The notes under the pieces are model-generated. The model did no database searches. It was given only the letters and a program-made list of their open reading frames with translations, and was not told the origin of the DNA. A DNA stretch of 64,000 nt from Clostridia bacterium UC5.1-1D2 (lineage in GTDB: Bacteria; Bacillota; Clostridia; Lachnospirales; Lachnospiraceae): positions 62,001 through 126,000 of the forward strand of contig BBZN01000009.1 in the NCBI GenBank assembly GCA_001304855.1. Reading direction: 5' to 3'. Within the stretch, counting starts at the first letter, position 1; every line of letters starts with the position of its first letter. This document shows, in pieces, positions 19,778 to 30,870 of the stretch. The position numbers and the translations under genes are program-made.

Positions 19778-22595
19778 TCACAACGGGACAGGCCCGGAGT
19801 TCATGTCATTCAGAACCCGATCCAGCTCACGGAACAGCAGCTCCACATCAATGGGCTTTGCAACAAATCCGTTCATTCCCGCTTCCCCGGCCGCCTGCAT
19901 ATCTTCCCGGAAGGTGTTGGCTGTCATTGCAATAATGGGGATCGTCCCGGCGTCCCGGCGGGGTAAAGCCGGATACGACGGGCGGCTTCCAGCCCATCCA
20001 TTTCCGGCATGCGGATGTCCATGAGGATTGCCTGGAAGGTTCCCGGCGCATTGCGCTCCATGGCCTCCAGAGCCTCCTTTCCATTTGTCACACGGACGGC
20101 CTCTGCTCCTCTTGTTTTCAGCAGCTCAACGGCTATTTCCGCATTCAGGTCGTTATCCTCCGCCAGCAGGATGCGGACTCCGCCAAGTTTTCCTGCCCCG
20201 ATCTCCTCTTTCTTATCAGGAAACGCAGAAACCGGGCTGCCCAGGGGAAGGGGAGATGGTAAAAAAGAACTCGCTTCCCTCACCGGGGCTGCTTTTCAGT
20301 TGTATATCCCCGCCCATGAGACGGACAATGCGGCTGCTGATGGCAAGCCCGAGGCCTGTGCCCTGGCTTTTGGAGCTGCTGGAGCCCAGCTGCTCAAAGC
20401 TTTCAAAGATACGCTTCTGATCATCCTGCGCAATCCCCAAGCCGGTATCAGCAACCCCGAAGGTAATGCGCGCTTCCCCCTCCGAGCCGGGGACTTCCAC
20501 AATCCGCAGGGTTACGGAGCCCCCGGCGGGCGTGAATTTAAGGGCATTGGACAGCAGATTCAGAATGACCTGACGCAGCCGGATGGAATCACCCAGCACC
20601 GTTTCACACTGAAGGGTCTGTTTAACCAATAAGCGGATGTCCTTGCGCTCCGCCTCCGGTTTCATCATGTCCTGAATCTCTGCTGCCATGGATTTGATCT
20701 GAAAAGGCTCCCGGGCAATTTCCATTTTACCGTTCTCAATGCGGCTCATATCCAAAATATCATTGATCAGGCTCAGGAGATATTGGGACGAGGACTTAAC
20801 CTTCTTCATGTTTTCCTGCGCTTTTTCCGGAAGTCCCTCTATATGTTCCGTCAATTCCGTAAGCCCTACAATGGCGTTCATCGGAGTGCGGATTTCATGG
20901 CTCATGCGGGAGAGGAATTCGCTTTTAGCCCGGTTTCCGGCTTCCGCTTTCTCCAGTTCATTGCGCATTGTCACTGCGTGAAGCCGTGATCTCACCATAA
21001 TGAGCACAACGCCGAAAACCAAAAGAAAGATCAGCGTTACCACGGCTATGGCCAGTCCGGGATTAGCGTAAACGATGCTGGACAGCGTCATTCTGGACTC
21101 TCCGATGGACACCATATTCCGGCTGTTGATAATGTTCTTCTCTTCGCTTGTAAGGTTGTTAATCGCCTTGTTTAAGATTGACAGCAATTCCGGCCGGACC
21201 GGGTTTTTCAGTGCAAAATTCACATCCTGGTTCTCGTTGACCAGATTCACCTGCACCAGATTCATAAAGTTGTTCTGCTGAATGATCCTCTCCAGTCGCG
21301 ATGAAGTGCCATAAACAAAGTCCAGCTTCCCCTTGTTTACGTCTGAAAGCGCATCCGTGATGTCGGAATAGTAAATCACCTTTTCCGCCGCCACGCTGTC
21401 CGGTATGTGAATCCCCTCCACAACTCCGCCTGTGAGCCTTCGGAGGGATAGCTGATTTCCTTATTCCGCACCAGGATGAAATTCAGTTCCACATAGGGCA
21501 GCGACAGCGCCATCCTCTGGTCCAGAGCAACCTCGTCCGTATCCAGGTAAAACCCCAGCATATCGGCTTCCTCATTCAGCACTGCAGCGACGGAGTCCGC
21601 ATAGCTGTCGCAATACACATATTCAAATTCCAGACCGGAATATTGGGAAACCTTCTGCAGAAGATCCGGCACAAAACCGTTGTGGCCGTCCGCATTATTG
21701 AGGCAGAACAGGGGATGCCAGTCTTTCGGGATGGCAACAGTCACCCTTTTCTTCTCCTTCACGTAGGCCTGTTCCTTCCCGTTTAAGATGGGGTTCACAG
21801 TAACGGTGTTTGGAAAGTTGGCCTCATACACCTTCTGGGAAAAATTAGGGTCCGCCTCATAGATCAATTCCAGCGCCGTGTTCAGGGCCTCCAGCGTTTC
21901 CAGGTCGTCGGGCTGGGTCACGATATAATGGGGCTGTGAGTCAAAGGACGCGGCAACGTAAAAGCTGTCTCCTGCGTCCGCACTGTTTCCCAGCAGCAGA
22001 TCCACCTCGCCGCTCTCAAGAAATTGATTCAAATCACCTGTCTCATGCATCTGCTCATAGTCGTAATATTTCAAGGTACAGTCCAGCTGATTGAGTTCCA
22101 GATAGATCTGCAGGCGGCGGATATTCTCCTTCGCCCGTTCATAGACGCCGATGGTTTTGCCGTTAAATGTATTGAGATCATAGCCCTTAATCGTTTCATC
22201 ATTTCTTCGGGCCAGCAGAATCAGCTTGCTGTAACCGCAGTTATAGCGGGGATAGCCGAAAAGCTCCTCAAGCCCCTCCATATAATATTGTCCGCCCATC
22301 AGGTCGAAGGCCCCTGCCTCGAACTCCTCCATGATCGCATCATTTTCCACCGGAACATATTCATAGGACCAGCCGGTATACTGGGCAATTTCATTGAGGA
22401 CGTCCACCACCAGACCTGCCGGTTTTCCGTCCTCTCTGGTTGCGGTATACCCGGCCAGCTGGGGAAAGGCCACCCGAAGGGCTCTCTGCTCCTCCTCCCC
22501 ATAAGCTGCACAGGCGCTGCCGCCGTCAAAAATACCGTCAGGGAAAAGAGAAACACAGCCGCCCTCCCCGATTTTTTGAATTTCACACCCTTCAT
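19778..22595 (-). CDS. BvgS-like hybrid sensor histidine kinase (frameshifted)
   Basis: This is a membrane sensor kinase of about 938 residues. The start at 22595 follows AAGAGGTGTATTG and a signal peptide (AAVFLFSLTVFLTAAA). Two extracellular family-3 solute-binding modules follow (YTATREDGKPAGLVVDVLNE and KKRVTVAIPKDWHPLFCLN), then a TM helix (GLAIAVVTLIFLLVFGVVLI), HisKA with phospho-acceptor His in [17 protein letters not shown], HATPase with NLLSNALKFTP, DTGLGIA and GTGLGLAIS, and a receiver domain with ILLAEDNDLNAEIAVELL and LMDIRMPEMDGLEAAR. Frameshifts occur near 22480, 21420, 20240 and 19965. It is the last gene of the element's leftward cluster, 22 bases after the GntR-like gene. 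It probably senses a small amino-acid-like ligand directly. Confidence 0.87.
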
Positions 22596-22616
22596 CAATA
22601 CACCTCTTATCCGATT

Positions 22617-23993
22617 CTAATCTACATAACGAGCAGAAAACTGCTGTTCTTCACAGGCCATCAACTTCGCCCAATTTTCTGAAAACGCCAGGATATTTCC
22701 TTCCGTCAGACAGCTTGCAGCCTCCAGCACAAATCCGTCATATTCCAAATGCAGGTTTTGGTCCTTCCGCTTCTGCAATGCAAAGGGATATCCCCAGGCC
22801 AGAAGCTCCAGAATCCGGCCGTAGCATTCCCGGATCAGGGCAGAGGGGCATTCCGACCGTATAAAAACCAGATAATTTTCAAAACACAGATAGCTTTTTC
22901 CCTCCTCGTGGAGTTGGGAAAATAATCCGGCAAGGGCTTTTCTTTTCCTGTCCGGAATGGATTCCATGGTGTACCGGGATACCGGCCCGATAGTCAGAGT
23001 CAGCAGCCCCAGGCTTTCTTTGTACAAATGCATCCCCTCCTGAATATCTCTCCCGGAATAATCAAGACGGTCCGCATCAACGGAGACTTTAATGCCCTTC
23101 CCGTGAAACGGCTGCACAATTCCAAGGCAGTCCAGTATATGAAGGGTGCGGCGGATCGTGCTCAGCGCAGCCCCATACTGTTTAACCATCTGTGAAAGGG
23201 AGGGCAGATAGCTTCCTGCCGGATAGCTGCCGCACATAATTTCACGGATAATCCGCGATACCAGGGTATATCGAATCTGGGGACGCTGCCGGTAGATGGT
23301 CCACTGAAAGGGAACCTGCCCTGTCTCAGGATATCCGCTCCGCACTTCATCCATAAAGCTGACTACCTGACGGGCCGCCTGTGCGTCCATCTGGACAAAA
23401 AGCCGGTTTAATACCGAGATCACGTTCTCCACAGAGTCCCCTTTTATATTCTGGAGCATTATTTTCTCATGGTCGTGATTTTCCAGATAGGGAAACATCA
23501 GGTATTGGATGGTATCCCAGTACAGGTTCATAATAAGCCCGTTCTCTAAGCCGGAGAGGGCCAGCATATAAAATTTGATAGGCATGGGCACCATGCCCTG
23601 CGCAGGGTTAGCCAGGGCTGCACGAAGCTGTCCCAGGGTGCCTTCCTTCCACCGGTGCATGCCCATCTCCCACAGGTTTCCAAATAAATGCCGGCCGGTG
23701 CGGATAATATCCCTGATCCCTTCCTCCCTCTGCAGTAAATAGACAGCGGCATTCCTGCGGATTTCTTCCGGCAGCGCATGGTAAGTGACTTTGGCCGCTT
23801 TTCTGGCGTCTACCCGGATATACCTTTTTTCTCCAGCTGAGTCAGGCTGAGCGGACGGTTGCCGGCGCATATCAAACATGGAACAGATTTTTGTAATGGA
23901 GGGGAGGGTTTCCCCACAGGAATAGTAGCCAAATAAAATCCTGGCCTCAAAAAAATCATATACGAGTCTGTTGATTCCGGCGCTCTCTACCAT
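22617..23993 (-). CDS. GntR-like regulator with two winged-helix domains
   Basis: This is an intact 458-residue protein. A first, incomplete GntR-type helix region (LVYDFFEARILFGYYSCGET then LPSITKICSMFDM) is at residues 9-42. A second, better one (YTLVSRIIREIMCGSYPAGS, LPSLSQMVKQYGAALSTIRR, LGIVQPFHGKGIKV) is near residues 245-310. The segment between is helical and cysteine-poor and does not resemble the usual FCD or UTRA effector domains. Duplicated DNA-binding modules in one chain are uncommon, and the protein could bridge two sites or use one copy for dimerisation. It lies between the two hybrid kinases of the integrated element and may control the module itself. It could alternatively be an orphan regulator; no ligand is predicted. 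Confidence 0.7.
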   Translation of the reverse strand: MVESAGINRLVYDFFEARILFGYYSCGETLPSITKICSMFDMRRQPSAQPDSAGEKRYIRVDARKAAKVTYHALPEEIRRNAAVYLLQREEGIRDIIRTGRHLFGNLWEMGMHRWKEGTLGQLRAALANPAQGMVPMPIKFYMLALSGLENGLIMNLYWDTIQYLMFPYLENHDHEKIMLQNIKGDSVENVISVLNRLFVQMDAQAARQVVSFMDEVRSGYPETGQVPFQWTIYRQRPQIRYTLVSRIIREIMCGSYPAGSYLPSLSQMVKQYGAALSTIRRTLHILDCLGIVQPFHGKGIKVSVDADRLDYSGRDIQEGMHLYKESLGLLTLTIGPVSRYTMESIPDRKRKALAGLFSQLHEEGKSYLCFENYLVFIRSECPSALIRECYGRILELLAWGYPFALQKRKDQNLHLEYDGFVLEAASCLTEGNILAFSENWAKLMACEEQQFSARYVD

Positions 23994-24041
23994 TATATTA
24001 CCCCAATCACTTTTTAATTTACCCCATATTCACTAACAGTA

Positions 24042-27000
24042 TCATCTTTCATCCGCCCCCAAAAACCGGCGCAGAACCTTATTCAGATTATCAATGTCAA
24101 CCGGTTTTGCCAGATGGAAATCCATCCCTGCCCCGCGGGCCTCCCGCACGTCCTCCTCAAAGGCGTTGGCGGTCATGGCCACAATCGGAATATCTGCCGT
24201 GTCTTTCCTGCCCAGGGACCGGATTGCCTTTGCCGCCTCATATCCGTCCATAACCGGCATCCGAATGTCCATGAATATCATGTCATAATACCCTTTTGCC
24301 GCGCTCTCTACCTTCTGGACCGCTTCCTCTCCATTGCGGGCCGTTTCCACCAGGACGCCCATTTCTTCAATTAACGTCTGCGCAATTTCCAGGTTGATTT
24401 CATTATCCTCCACCAACAGGACCCGCTTTCCGGGGAAATTGCAGGAATCCGCGGTGTTCCATGAAGCGGCCTTTGTCTCCCCGCTAAGCTCCCTGAGAAG
24501 ACAGCACATTTTGGACCGGTAGAAGGGCTTGGACAGGAATGCGGTAACGCCCGCCTCCCTGGCTTCGCTTTCAATCTCCGACCAGTCATAGGCCGTCAGG
24601 ACAATTACCGGAACGTCCGGTCCCACCTCTGCCCGTATATTCCGGGCAGCCGATACGCCGTCCAGATCAGGCATTTTCCAATCCAGTATCACAAGCGCAA
24701 AGGGATCCCCGGTATCTCTTGCCTCCACTACCCCGGGAAACCGCTTCCCGTCCCCCAGTGACAAACCTGCGCGAAGCCCCATCTCCTCCAAAAGCTCTTT
24801 TGTACTTTCACAGACCTGCAGATCGTCGTCGGCAATGAGGCTGTGAACGCCCACCCATTCCTCCGGAACCTCCTCATACTCCATATCCTGCAGCTTTAAC
24901 GGAAGCGTCACCGTAAAGACAGAGCCCTTTCCCGGTTCGCTCTCCACACGGATGTCTCCGTTCATCAAATCCACCAGATTTTTCGTAATGGCCATTCCCA
25001 GGCCTGTGCCCAGCACCTTGCTGTTGGTGGAGTCCTGAACCCGCTCAAAGGGCTGGAACAGCTTATGTAAAAAGGCCTCGCTCATGCCAACTCCCGTATC
25101 GGAGCAGCAAAACACGTAGTTATAATACCCTCTGTGGGCAGTCTTTTCCTGGCGTACTTCCACATGGATTTGTCCGCCTTCCGGCGTATATTTCACCGCA
25201 TTACTCAAAATATTGATGAAAACCTGCCGAATCCTCAGGGAATCACCGTAGACCTCCTCATTTTTCAGCCCCGCCAGCTGTACCTTCAGCAAAAGCCGGC
25301 CGGCCTCGGTCTGGGCCCGTGTCAGATTCACCGTATCCGATACCAGCTCAGCAAAATTGAAGGGTTCTTCCCGCAACGTCAGCTTCCCATTCTCAATCTT
25401 TGACATATCCAGCACATCGTTTATAAGGCTCAGCAGATGCTTGCTGGAAATACTGATTTTTTCAAACAGTCCAGGACCGTCCCGGTTCGCCGGGATGTGC
25501 GGCGGCAATAGCCGTCATGCCGATAATGGCATTCATGGGCGTGCGGATGTCGTGGGACATATTGGATAAGAACTGGCTCTTCGCCACATTGGCCGCCTTG
25601 GCGCTCTCCAGAGCGCTTTCCAGAGCCTGCCTCTGCTGTTCCTCCTCGTAACGCTGTTCGTCAATCCGGCGGGATATAAGGATGGCCAGCTTGTCCTCCG
25701 AATAGGGATTGTCCACTGCGATGATCTGCGTGGAGGTCCAGTGATACTGATCATCCGTCAGCATCTGACGGCACTCCACGAAAACCTCGTTCCGTTCATT
25801 TCCCAATGTGTGCAGAAGGTAATCCGGGGCGAAACGGCTGCTGAATTCGTTCAGGTTGTCGGGATGGACGGTTGGAAGCATCTCGCTGTAGAGCTGGCTG
25901 TAAGAGCTCTGCCCTCCCACGGAAAGCATCAGGCCCGGCCTGACATAAATAAAATTCAGAGTATCCCGGGACAGATTCAGGCTGACAATCACCGGGTATG
26001 CATTGGAAACCGCTCCTACCAAGGTTAAACGCTCCTGTAAATCTCTGCGCTTCTCATCTTCTTCCGCCAGCTTTTCCTTTGTAATGTCATGGACTGCCGC
26101 AATAAGGACAGGGACGCCGTCTTCATCCAGGGTCCTTTCAACAATTCCGTCCGCCCAGAAATAAGTATCATCCTTTTTTGATCCGTATCTCAAAATATTT
26201 TTATTTCCGGTTTCCGCAGCGGCCCGGAACAGGCCGGCCGTTTTTTCATAGTCCTCCCGGTGCACTATATTCTGAAGGATTTGCCCTGCAATGGCGTCAT
26301 TTGAGGAGCTTCCGGATATCCCATAAGGCGCAGGCCCTCTTCATTAAGCTGCAGGAAGCGGTACGGCTCTTCAACGGTCATCAGGGCGATCCCCTCCGGC
26401 ACTGCGTTATACAGATGCCTGGTATAGTCCACCTGGTTGCGGAGCCTGCGGTTAGTCCGGTTCACATAATGGAAGTAAAGCAGCACCAGCAGAGCAATCC
26501 CCAGGATAATTCCTCCGATTAAAATCAGGGTGCGAAGGAGGATCTGCTGAGTCTGTGCATTGACTACGGCGGCCGGAATAATGGAAACCAAATACCAGTC
26601 CGTCTGCAGCTTCAGAGGTACAAAGCAGAAAACAGTCTCTTCCTCCTGATAAATAAAGGTAGCCCATCCCGTCTTGCCTGTCTGCAGCGCTTCGGTGAAC
26701 TGTTCCAGATGAGCCGGATTATTTTTGGTATCCGGCAGCATGTCAAAAAGGTTCTGAACCGTCTTATTGCTGCCCGGATGGGGCGGCCGGATGAGCACAT
26801 TGCCGTTTTTATCCACTACATAAGAAAATCCTGCGTCCTGGTAAAAGGAAACCGTAAACGTATCCACAATTTGATTCACCTCATATTCCTTCACAAGGTA
26901 TCCTATGATTCCGTCCCGGAAGGTCACCCGGACAAACACATCAAACACATTCACTCCGGTAGCGCTGCTGATATGCGGCGCAATAATCCCGTTTCTTTCC

Positions 27001-27393
27001 TCCTCCTTTTCCAACTGACCGGCTGCGTTCTCGTCAATGCCGGCATTGACCGGATAGCTGCGTCCGTTTTTCAGATACAGCCTGACGCCTGTGTCGACGG
27101 CGCTGTAGCCCCCAATGAATTCATCCAGCTCCCCCTCCTGTACTTGCAAAGTCTTTTAAATACAAGGTAACAGTACCCATGGATTCATATTCCTTCCGCA
27201 GCTGTATCTGGAGGGTATCGCGTCCCTGCCGGGTGCTCTCCACAATGGCGCTGACAGACTGCTGCCACAGCTGGCCCCGGACTGCGTTTATAAACAGAAT
27301 CGTCATGGCGCTGAGCGATGCGCCCACGAGAAGGGCCGCCGCCGCAATGATCCGTTTTGAATTATCCGTTCTTTTTCTCTTCCTGTTTTTCAC
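24042..27393 (-). CDS. Cache-PAS hybrid sensor histidine kinase with two receiver domains (frameshifted)
   Basis: This protein of about 1,115 residues starts at 27393 ([20 protein letters not shown]), with its ATGA overlapping the stop of the binding-protein gene. A TM helix at residues 14-38 is followed by an extracellular dCache-like domain ([19 protein letters not shown]), a second TM helix near [23 protein letters not shown] regions, HisKA ([17 protein letters not shown]), HATPase ([26 protein letters not shown]) and two receiver domains. The first receiver has [12 protein letters not shown] and the second [17 protein letters not shown] with [14 protein letters not shown]. Frameshifts occur near 27135, 26270 and 25490. 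The coupling to a binding lipoprotein without a permease suggests the lipoprotein is a co-receptor that presents ligand to the Cache domain. Confidence 0.86.
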
Positions 27394-28657
27394 CGCAGCC
27401 TGTCCTCCTCCGCCTGCTGATCCAGACGTTCCATAACCATATCCAGCGGTTCACCCGCCAGCAGTTTTTCCGACGCCTCTGCAGTCAGATTCCAAATTGG
27501 CAGACGCAGTAACGTATCTGTGCCGATGACCGTCCGGCCGCCTGCATAATCAGAAATAAGAGGCCTCACTTCCTTCACTGAGGAGGGATTTCCGCCTTGC
27601 AGCGGGCTGAAGGAGGACTGCTGATCCGCGAACTTCTGAATGTTTTCTTCTTTTGTAAAATATTCCACAAATTTCATAGCTGCCTCCAAATGCGGGCTGT
27701 GGGCATTCACACACAGCTTCGTATCGGGATTGATGACCAAAAGCGTCCCGTCTTCCAGTGCAGGAAGGGGCGCCACCTCAAATTCAAAGTCCGGTTCCAT
27801 AGCCTTTACGCGCCCGGCCGCCCATGCGCCTGTCAGCATAAACGGCGATTCCCCTTTGATAAATTCCTGAAGATCTTCTGAGGTTTTCTCTGTGCCCAGC
27901 GCTTTTTCGCCGTCAATATAGCCCTTATGAATAAAGGCTTCCCCAAGAGAAAATCCGGAACGCAGGTAGCTGCTGAGCTCCATTTCTCCGCTGTTGAGCT
28001 GCCGGAAAACTTCCGCCTGCCGGTTCTCCTGATAAATAGAGTAAAAACCGCGGCCGATGGCCAGGGTTTTCAGGGAGGTATCATTATTGGCAATGATAGG
28101 GGTAATTCCCTCCCCCACAAAGTAATCGCAGACGGCCTCCCACTCCCCCAGATTTCCCGGCACCTCCCGGCCATGCTCTTTCAGCAGATCCAGGTTGCAG
28201 TACAGCCCAAATACGGATACGGTTGTGGGCACCCAGTAAATTTTTCCCTCCTCCATCTGGCTGCGCATCTGCGCGGTATAATTGCCAATGGCGCTCAGTC
28301 CGGAAAGATCCGCCACCTTCCCCTGCTGCTCCAGCTCCAGCAGAACATCGTGGTTAGCCAAAAAGACGTCGTTTCCCTTGCCGGAAGCCATCCGCTTCCT
28401 TAAGGCGTCATGATACCCGTTTCCCTTTATGCTTTCGTAAGAGATGCGGATATCCGGGTTTTCCGCCATAAATTCAGAGAGGATTTCTTCGATGACCGTC
28501 ACATTCTCCGGCTCATACTTGTATCCAAAAAAAGTGATGGTGGTGATTTCCTTATCCAGATCATCAAGAATTACCAAATCCCTGTTTCCGCTGCATCCTA
28601 TGCTGACGGATAAAACAAATGTAAGCAGGCACATAAGGCGGCTGTCCTTTTTTTCAT
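27390..28657 (-). CDS. Family-1 solute-binding lipoprotein coupled to a sensor kinase (frameshifted near start)
   Basis: This is a family-1 (sugar-type) extracellular binding lipoprotein of about 422 residues. The proper start is ATG 28657 with GGAGGAATCATT upstream. The A run after the ATG has 7 bases and needs 8 to join MKKKDSRLMCLLTFVL, lipobox VSIGC. The domain reads ITFFGYKYEPENVTVIEEIL, GNDVFLANHDVLLELEQQGK and FIKGESPFMLTGAWAAG, as in ABC sugar receptors. No transporter permease or ATPase accompanies it in the element, and its stop overlaps the start of the Cache hybrid kinase. A sensory rather than a transport role is therefore more likely, although it could feed a transporter elsewhere. 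Confidence 0.82.
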
Positions 28658-28825
28658 AATGATTCCTCCAGACTTTGCTGAATAACGCCTGCGCATGTTC
28701 CTTTGTAATACTGCAGCTTCCAACTCTGTTCAAGTATAGTTCAGTCCAATTATAACAGTAATAGGATGATTTTTCAATAGGAACAGGCCAAGCCCTCACA
28801 TGCACTTTAACCATTGTGTGGCAGT

Positions 28826-30568
28826 TCAGACATAGATATTAACCGCCAGGTCTTCCCACTTATGTTTCAGAACCCGCTTACCGCTCATGGCCCGGTAGAT
28901 AACCGCGTCGTCGTAGGTCAGCCGCAGGGATTTCAGCTTTGTACATTTTACCTTTTCCTCTCTCTCAGGATTTGTACGTTCAAATACCTTATACCGGATA
29001 ATCCTCTCCTCAGAGCCCCCTTCGCCAAAGCCTTCCTTTCCCATGCTTAAATAGAGGTCAAACTCGTTGTCTGAACTATGTACAAGTCTCCACACAAAGC
29101 CGTCCACGAGCTCCCGGTTCAGCTTTGGCCGGGACAAATCGAGGATCCTATCCAGCGCCTCTTTGATTTGGTTCAACTTTTTATGATAATCAGCAGAGTC
29201 GCTCCGGCTTCTTTGGGCTTCTTCCACAGAGAGATTCCATCTATGAATCTCCCTGTCACATTGGCCTTTCTTTGCAGCATACTCTTCCCTGGTTATCTCA
29301 CCATCGGCCCTCATATCCAGCAGGCCCTGTTTCCGCTTTTCCAGCTTGCTTATCTTGTCCTGTATGACTTTGATTTCCGGCAGACTGAATGTACATTCCT
29401 CCTTATAACATTCTTCAATTATCTTTAGAGCCTGAGCCATATCCCTTCTGCTGCTTCCCCACAGGTCATTGATTACATAGTAGGCGATCATGTCAAGCTT
29501 CCATTCCAGTATTGTCCTTAATGAACAGCCATCCTCCCCGCCCCGCCTTTTGTTATTTGTCCTGATGCCGTTCACATGCTGATTATGGCAGATAAAAATG
29601 TACTCATCCCCTCCGGCTATTCTCCGCACTGTTCCGCATCCGCATCCACAGAGATATTTTCCGCACCAGACGCTCCTGCTCTCCTTCTTTCCCCTGCTGT
29701 TTATCTTACTATAACGCTGCTCTCTGATGCGCTGGACTTCCCGAAACGCCTCTTCCGAGATAATCGGCTCATAATCTCCCTGAATGTATTCTATCTGGTC
29801 CGGGCTGTTCTTAACCCGGTTTTGAGTCAGATAGCCATCGGAAATCTTCCCCATCTGACGCTGCCTGCCTGTATAAAAGGGGTTTCTCAGAATATCGTCG
29901 ATGACCTGGAACTGCCAGCGGCTTTTACCTGTAGCGGTCTTATAGCCATGCTCCTCCAGCCTTCCTTTGATGGTCCTGATTCCGTCTCCGCTTAAATACC
30001 ACTTATAAATATTTTTTACAATGACAGCCTGTTCCATATCAAGCTCATACCGGTTTCTTCCCGCGCGCCGGTAGCCCAGAATATTGCCGGTTCCCCTGAG
30101 CACGCCCTTCTGCCGGGAAATCCGCTGTCCCGCCCGCACATTTTCAGACGTCTTTCTGCTTTCCTCCTGGGCGATGGTTGCCATAATACTGAGGCGCAGT
30201 TCCCCGTCGTTATCCGATATCGTCCAAATCCCGTCATTAACAAAATAGACCTCGATTTCATGCTGCTTCAGAAGCCGGACATAGGACAGGGCGTCAACGG
30301 TATTTCTGGCAAACCGTTTTGTCTCCCTGGTGACAATCAGATCGTATTTATGTAATTTGATCCCGTCGTCCAGCATCTGCTGGAACCCCTTTCTCTTACG
30401 GACACTGGTACCCGTCACTCCGGCGTCTTCATATTCCCCCACAACCGTCCACTCCGGATGAAGGGCCAAAAGCTGTTTGTACCAGACCATCTGATTGTCA
30501 AAAGCAGACAGCTGTTCATCGCTTTGGGTGCTTACCCTGCCATAAAAAACGACTTTCCTTTTTCTCAC
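28826..30568 (-). CDS. Large serine recombinase (integrase of the 11.2-kb element)
   Basis: This is an intact 580-residue large serine recombinase. The N-terminal resolvase domain begins VVFYGRVSTQSDEQ with the nucleophilic Ser at about residue 13, followed by GEYEDAGVTGTSVRKRKGFQ and IVTRETKRFARNTVDAL with the catalytic arginines. A recombinase domain comes next (GNILGYRRAGRNRYELDM), then a zinc-ribbon region (CGKYLCGCGCGTVRRIAGG) and a coiled coil (KISKLEKRKQGLLDMRADGE). Its start lies 295 bases from the right attachment site, and the gene points into the element, the usual arrangement for an integrase next to its attP. It should catalyse insertion at ATCCAGA and, with a directionality factor that I do not see, excision. 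Confidence 0.92.
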   Translation of the reverse strand: MRKRKVVFYGRVSTQSDEQLSAFDNQMVWYKQLLALHPEWTVVGEYEDAGVTGTSVRKRKGFQQMLDDGIKLHKYDLIVTRETKRFARNTVDALSYVRLLKQHEIEVYFVNDGIWTISDNDGELRLSIMATIAQEESRKTSENVRAGQRISRQKGVLRGTGNILGYRRAGRNRYELDMEQAVIVKNIYKWYLSGDGIRTIKGRLEEHGYKTATGKSRWQFQVIDDILRNPFYTGRQRQMGKISDGYLTQNRVKNSPDQIEYIQGDYEPIISEEAFREVQRIREQRYSKINSRGKKESRSVWCGKYLCGCGCGTVRRIAGGDEYIFICHNQHVNGIRTNNKRRGGEDGCSLRTILEWKLDMIAYYVINDLWGSSRRDMAQALKIIEECYKEECTFSLPEIKVIQDKISKLEKRKQGLLDMRADGEITREEYAAKKGQCDREIHRWNLSVEEAQRSRSDSADYHKKLNQIKEALDRILDLSRPKLNRELVDGFVWRLVHSSDNEFDLYLSMGKEGFGEGGSEERIIRYKVFERTNPEREEKVKCTKLKSLRLTYDDAVIYRAMSGKRVLKHKWEDLAVNIYV

Positions 30569-30863
30569 GGCACATCCCCTTAAAAAATGCCCTTATATTT
30601 TTGTTTTATTGCACAGTAGGTCTCAAAATTTATCAGCCCGCTTTTGTAAGCGGTTGTAATCACCAATGCTACGCCGCTGCTTACCTGCATAACTGTTACC
30701 GCCTGTATCGCCTCTCTCTAAAAGTATATGGGCTGATATTTTGTCCTATCCCCACTTTCATATTGCTTATCTCTTAATTTCCGGCGCGTCATGGTGACAG
30801 GGAGCCCGGGGGAATGGTTATCCTTCCAAAAGCTCCATGAGATGGCGTAGTTTGTTCAATCCC
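30569..30863. other. Noncoding right end of the element
   Basis: This 295-base stretch between the integrase start and attR has no supported gene. It is AT-rich near 30590-30650 and would contain the integrase promoter. Its last 13 bases (30851-30863, TTTGTTCAATCCC) form one arm of the reconstructed attP dyad. Confidence 0.6.
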
Positions 30864-30870
30864 ATCCAGA
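30864..30870. other. Right attachment site core (attR)
   Basis: ATCCAGA is preceded by element sequence and followed by AAGGTATGGATTAC, the host codons that continue the interrupted binding-protein gene. The same 7 bases occur at 19677-19683. Confidence 0.8.

Larger units (their letters stand above)
19677..30870. mobile_element. 11,187-bp serine-integrase element inserted in the NMT1-type binding-protein gene
   Basis: The host gene stops at 19683 and resumes at 30864, and both junctions carry ATCCAGA. Joining them recreates the codons for FTNAIQ directly followed by KGMDYVNSHSPEE in frame, so insertion was precise. Re-circularised element ends give a strong dyad: the right flank TTTGTTCAATCCC, the core, and the left flank TGGCATTGAACGAA match as inverted repeats at 14 of 16 positions around a central CA, as expected for a serine-integrase attP. 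The integrase (28826-30568) starts 295 bases from the right junction. The remaining cargo, all on the minus strand, is a binding lipoprotein, two hybrid sensor kinases and a double-GntR regulator. I see no conjugation, mobilisation or replication genes. Confidence 0.85.
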
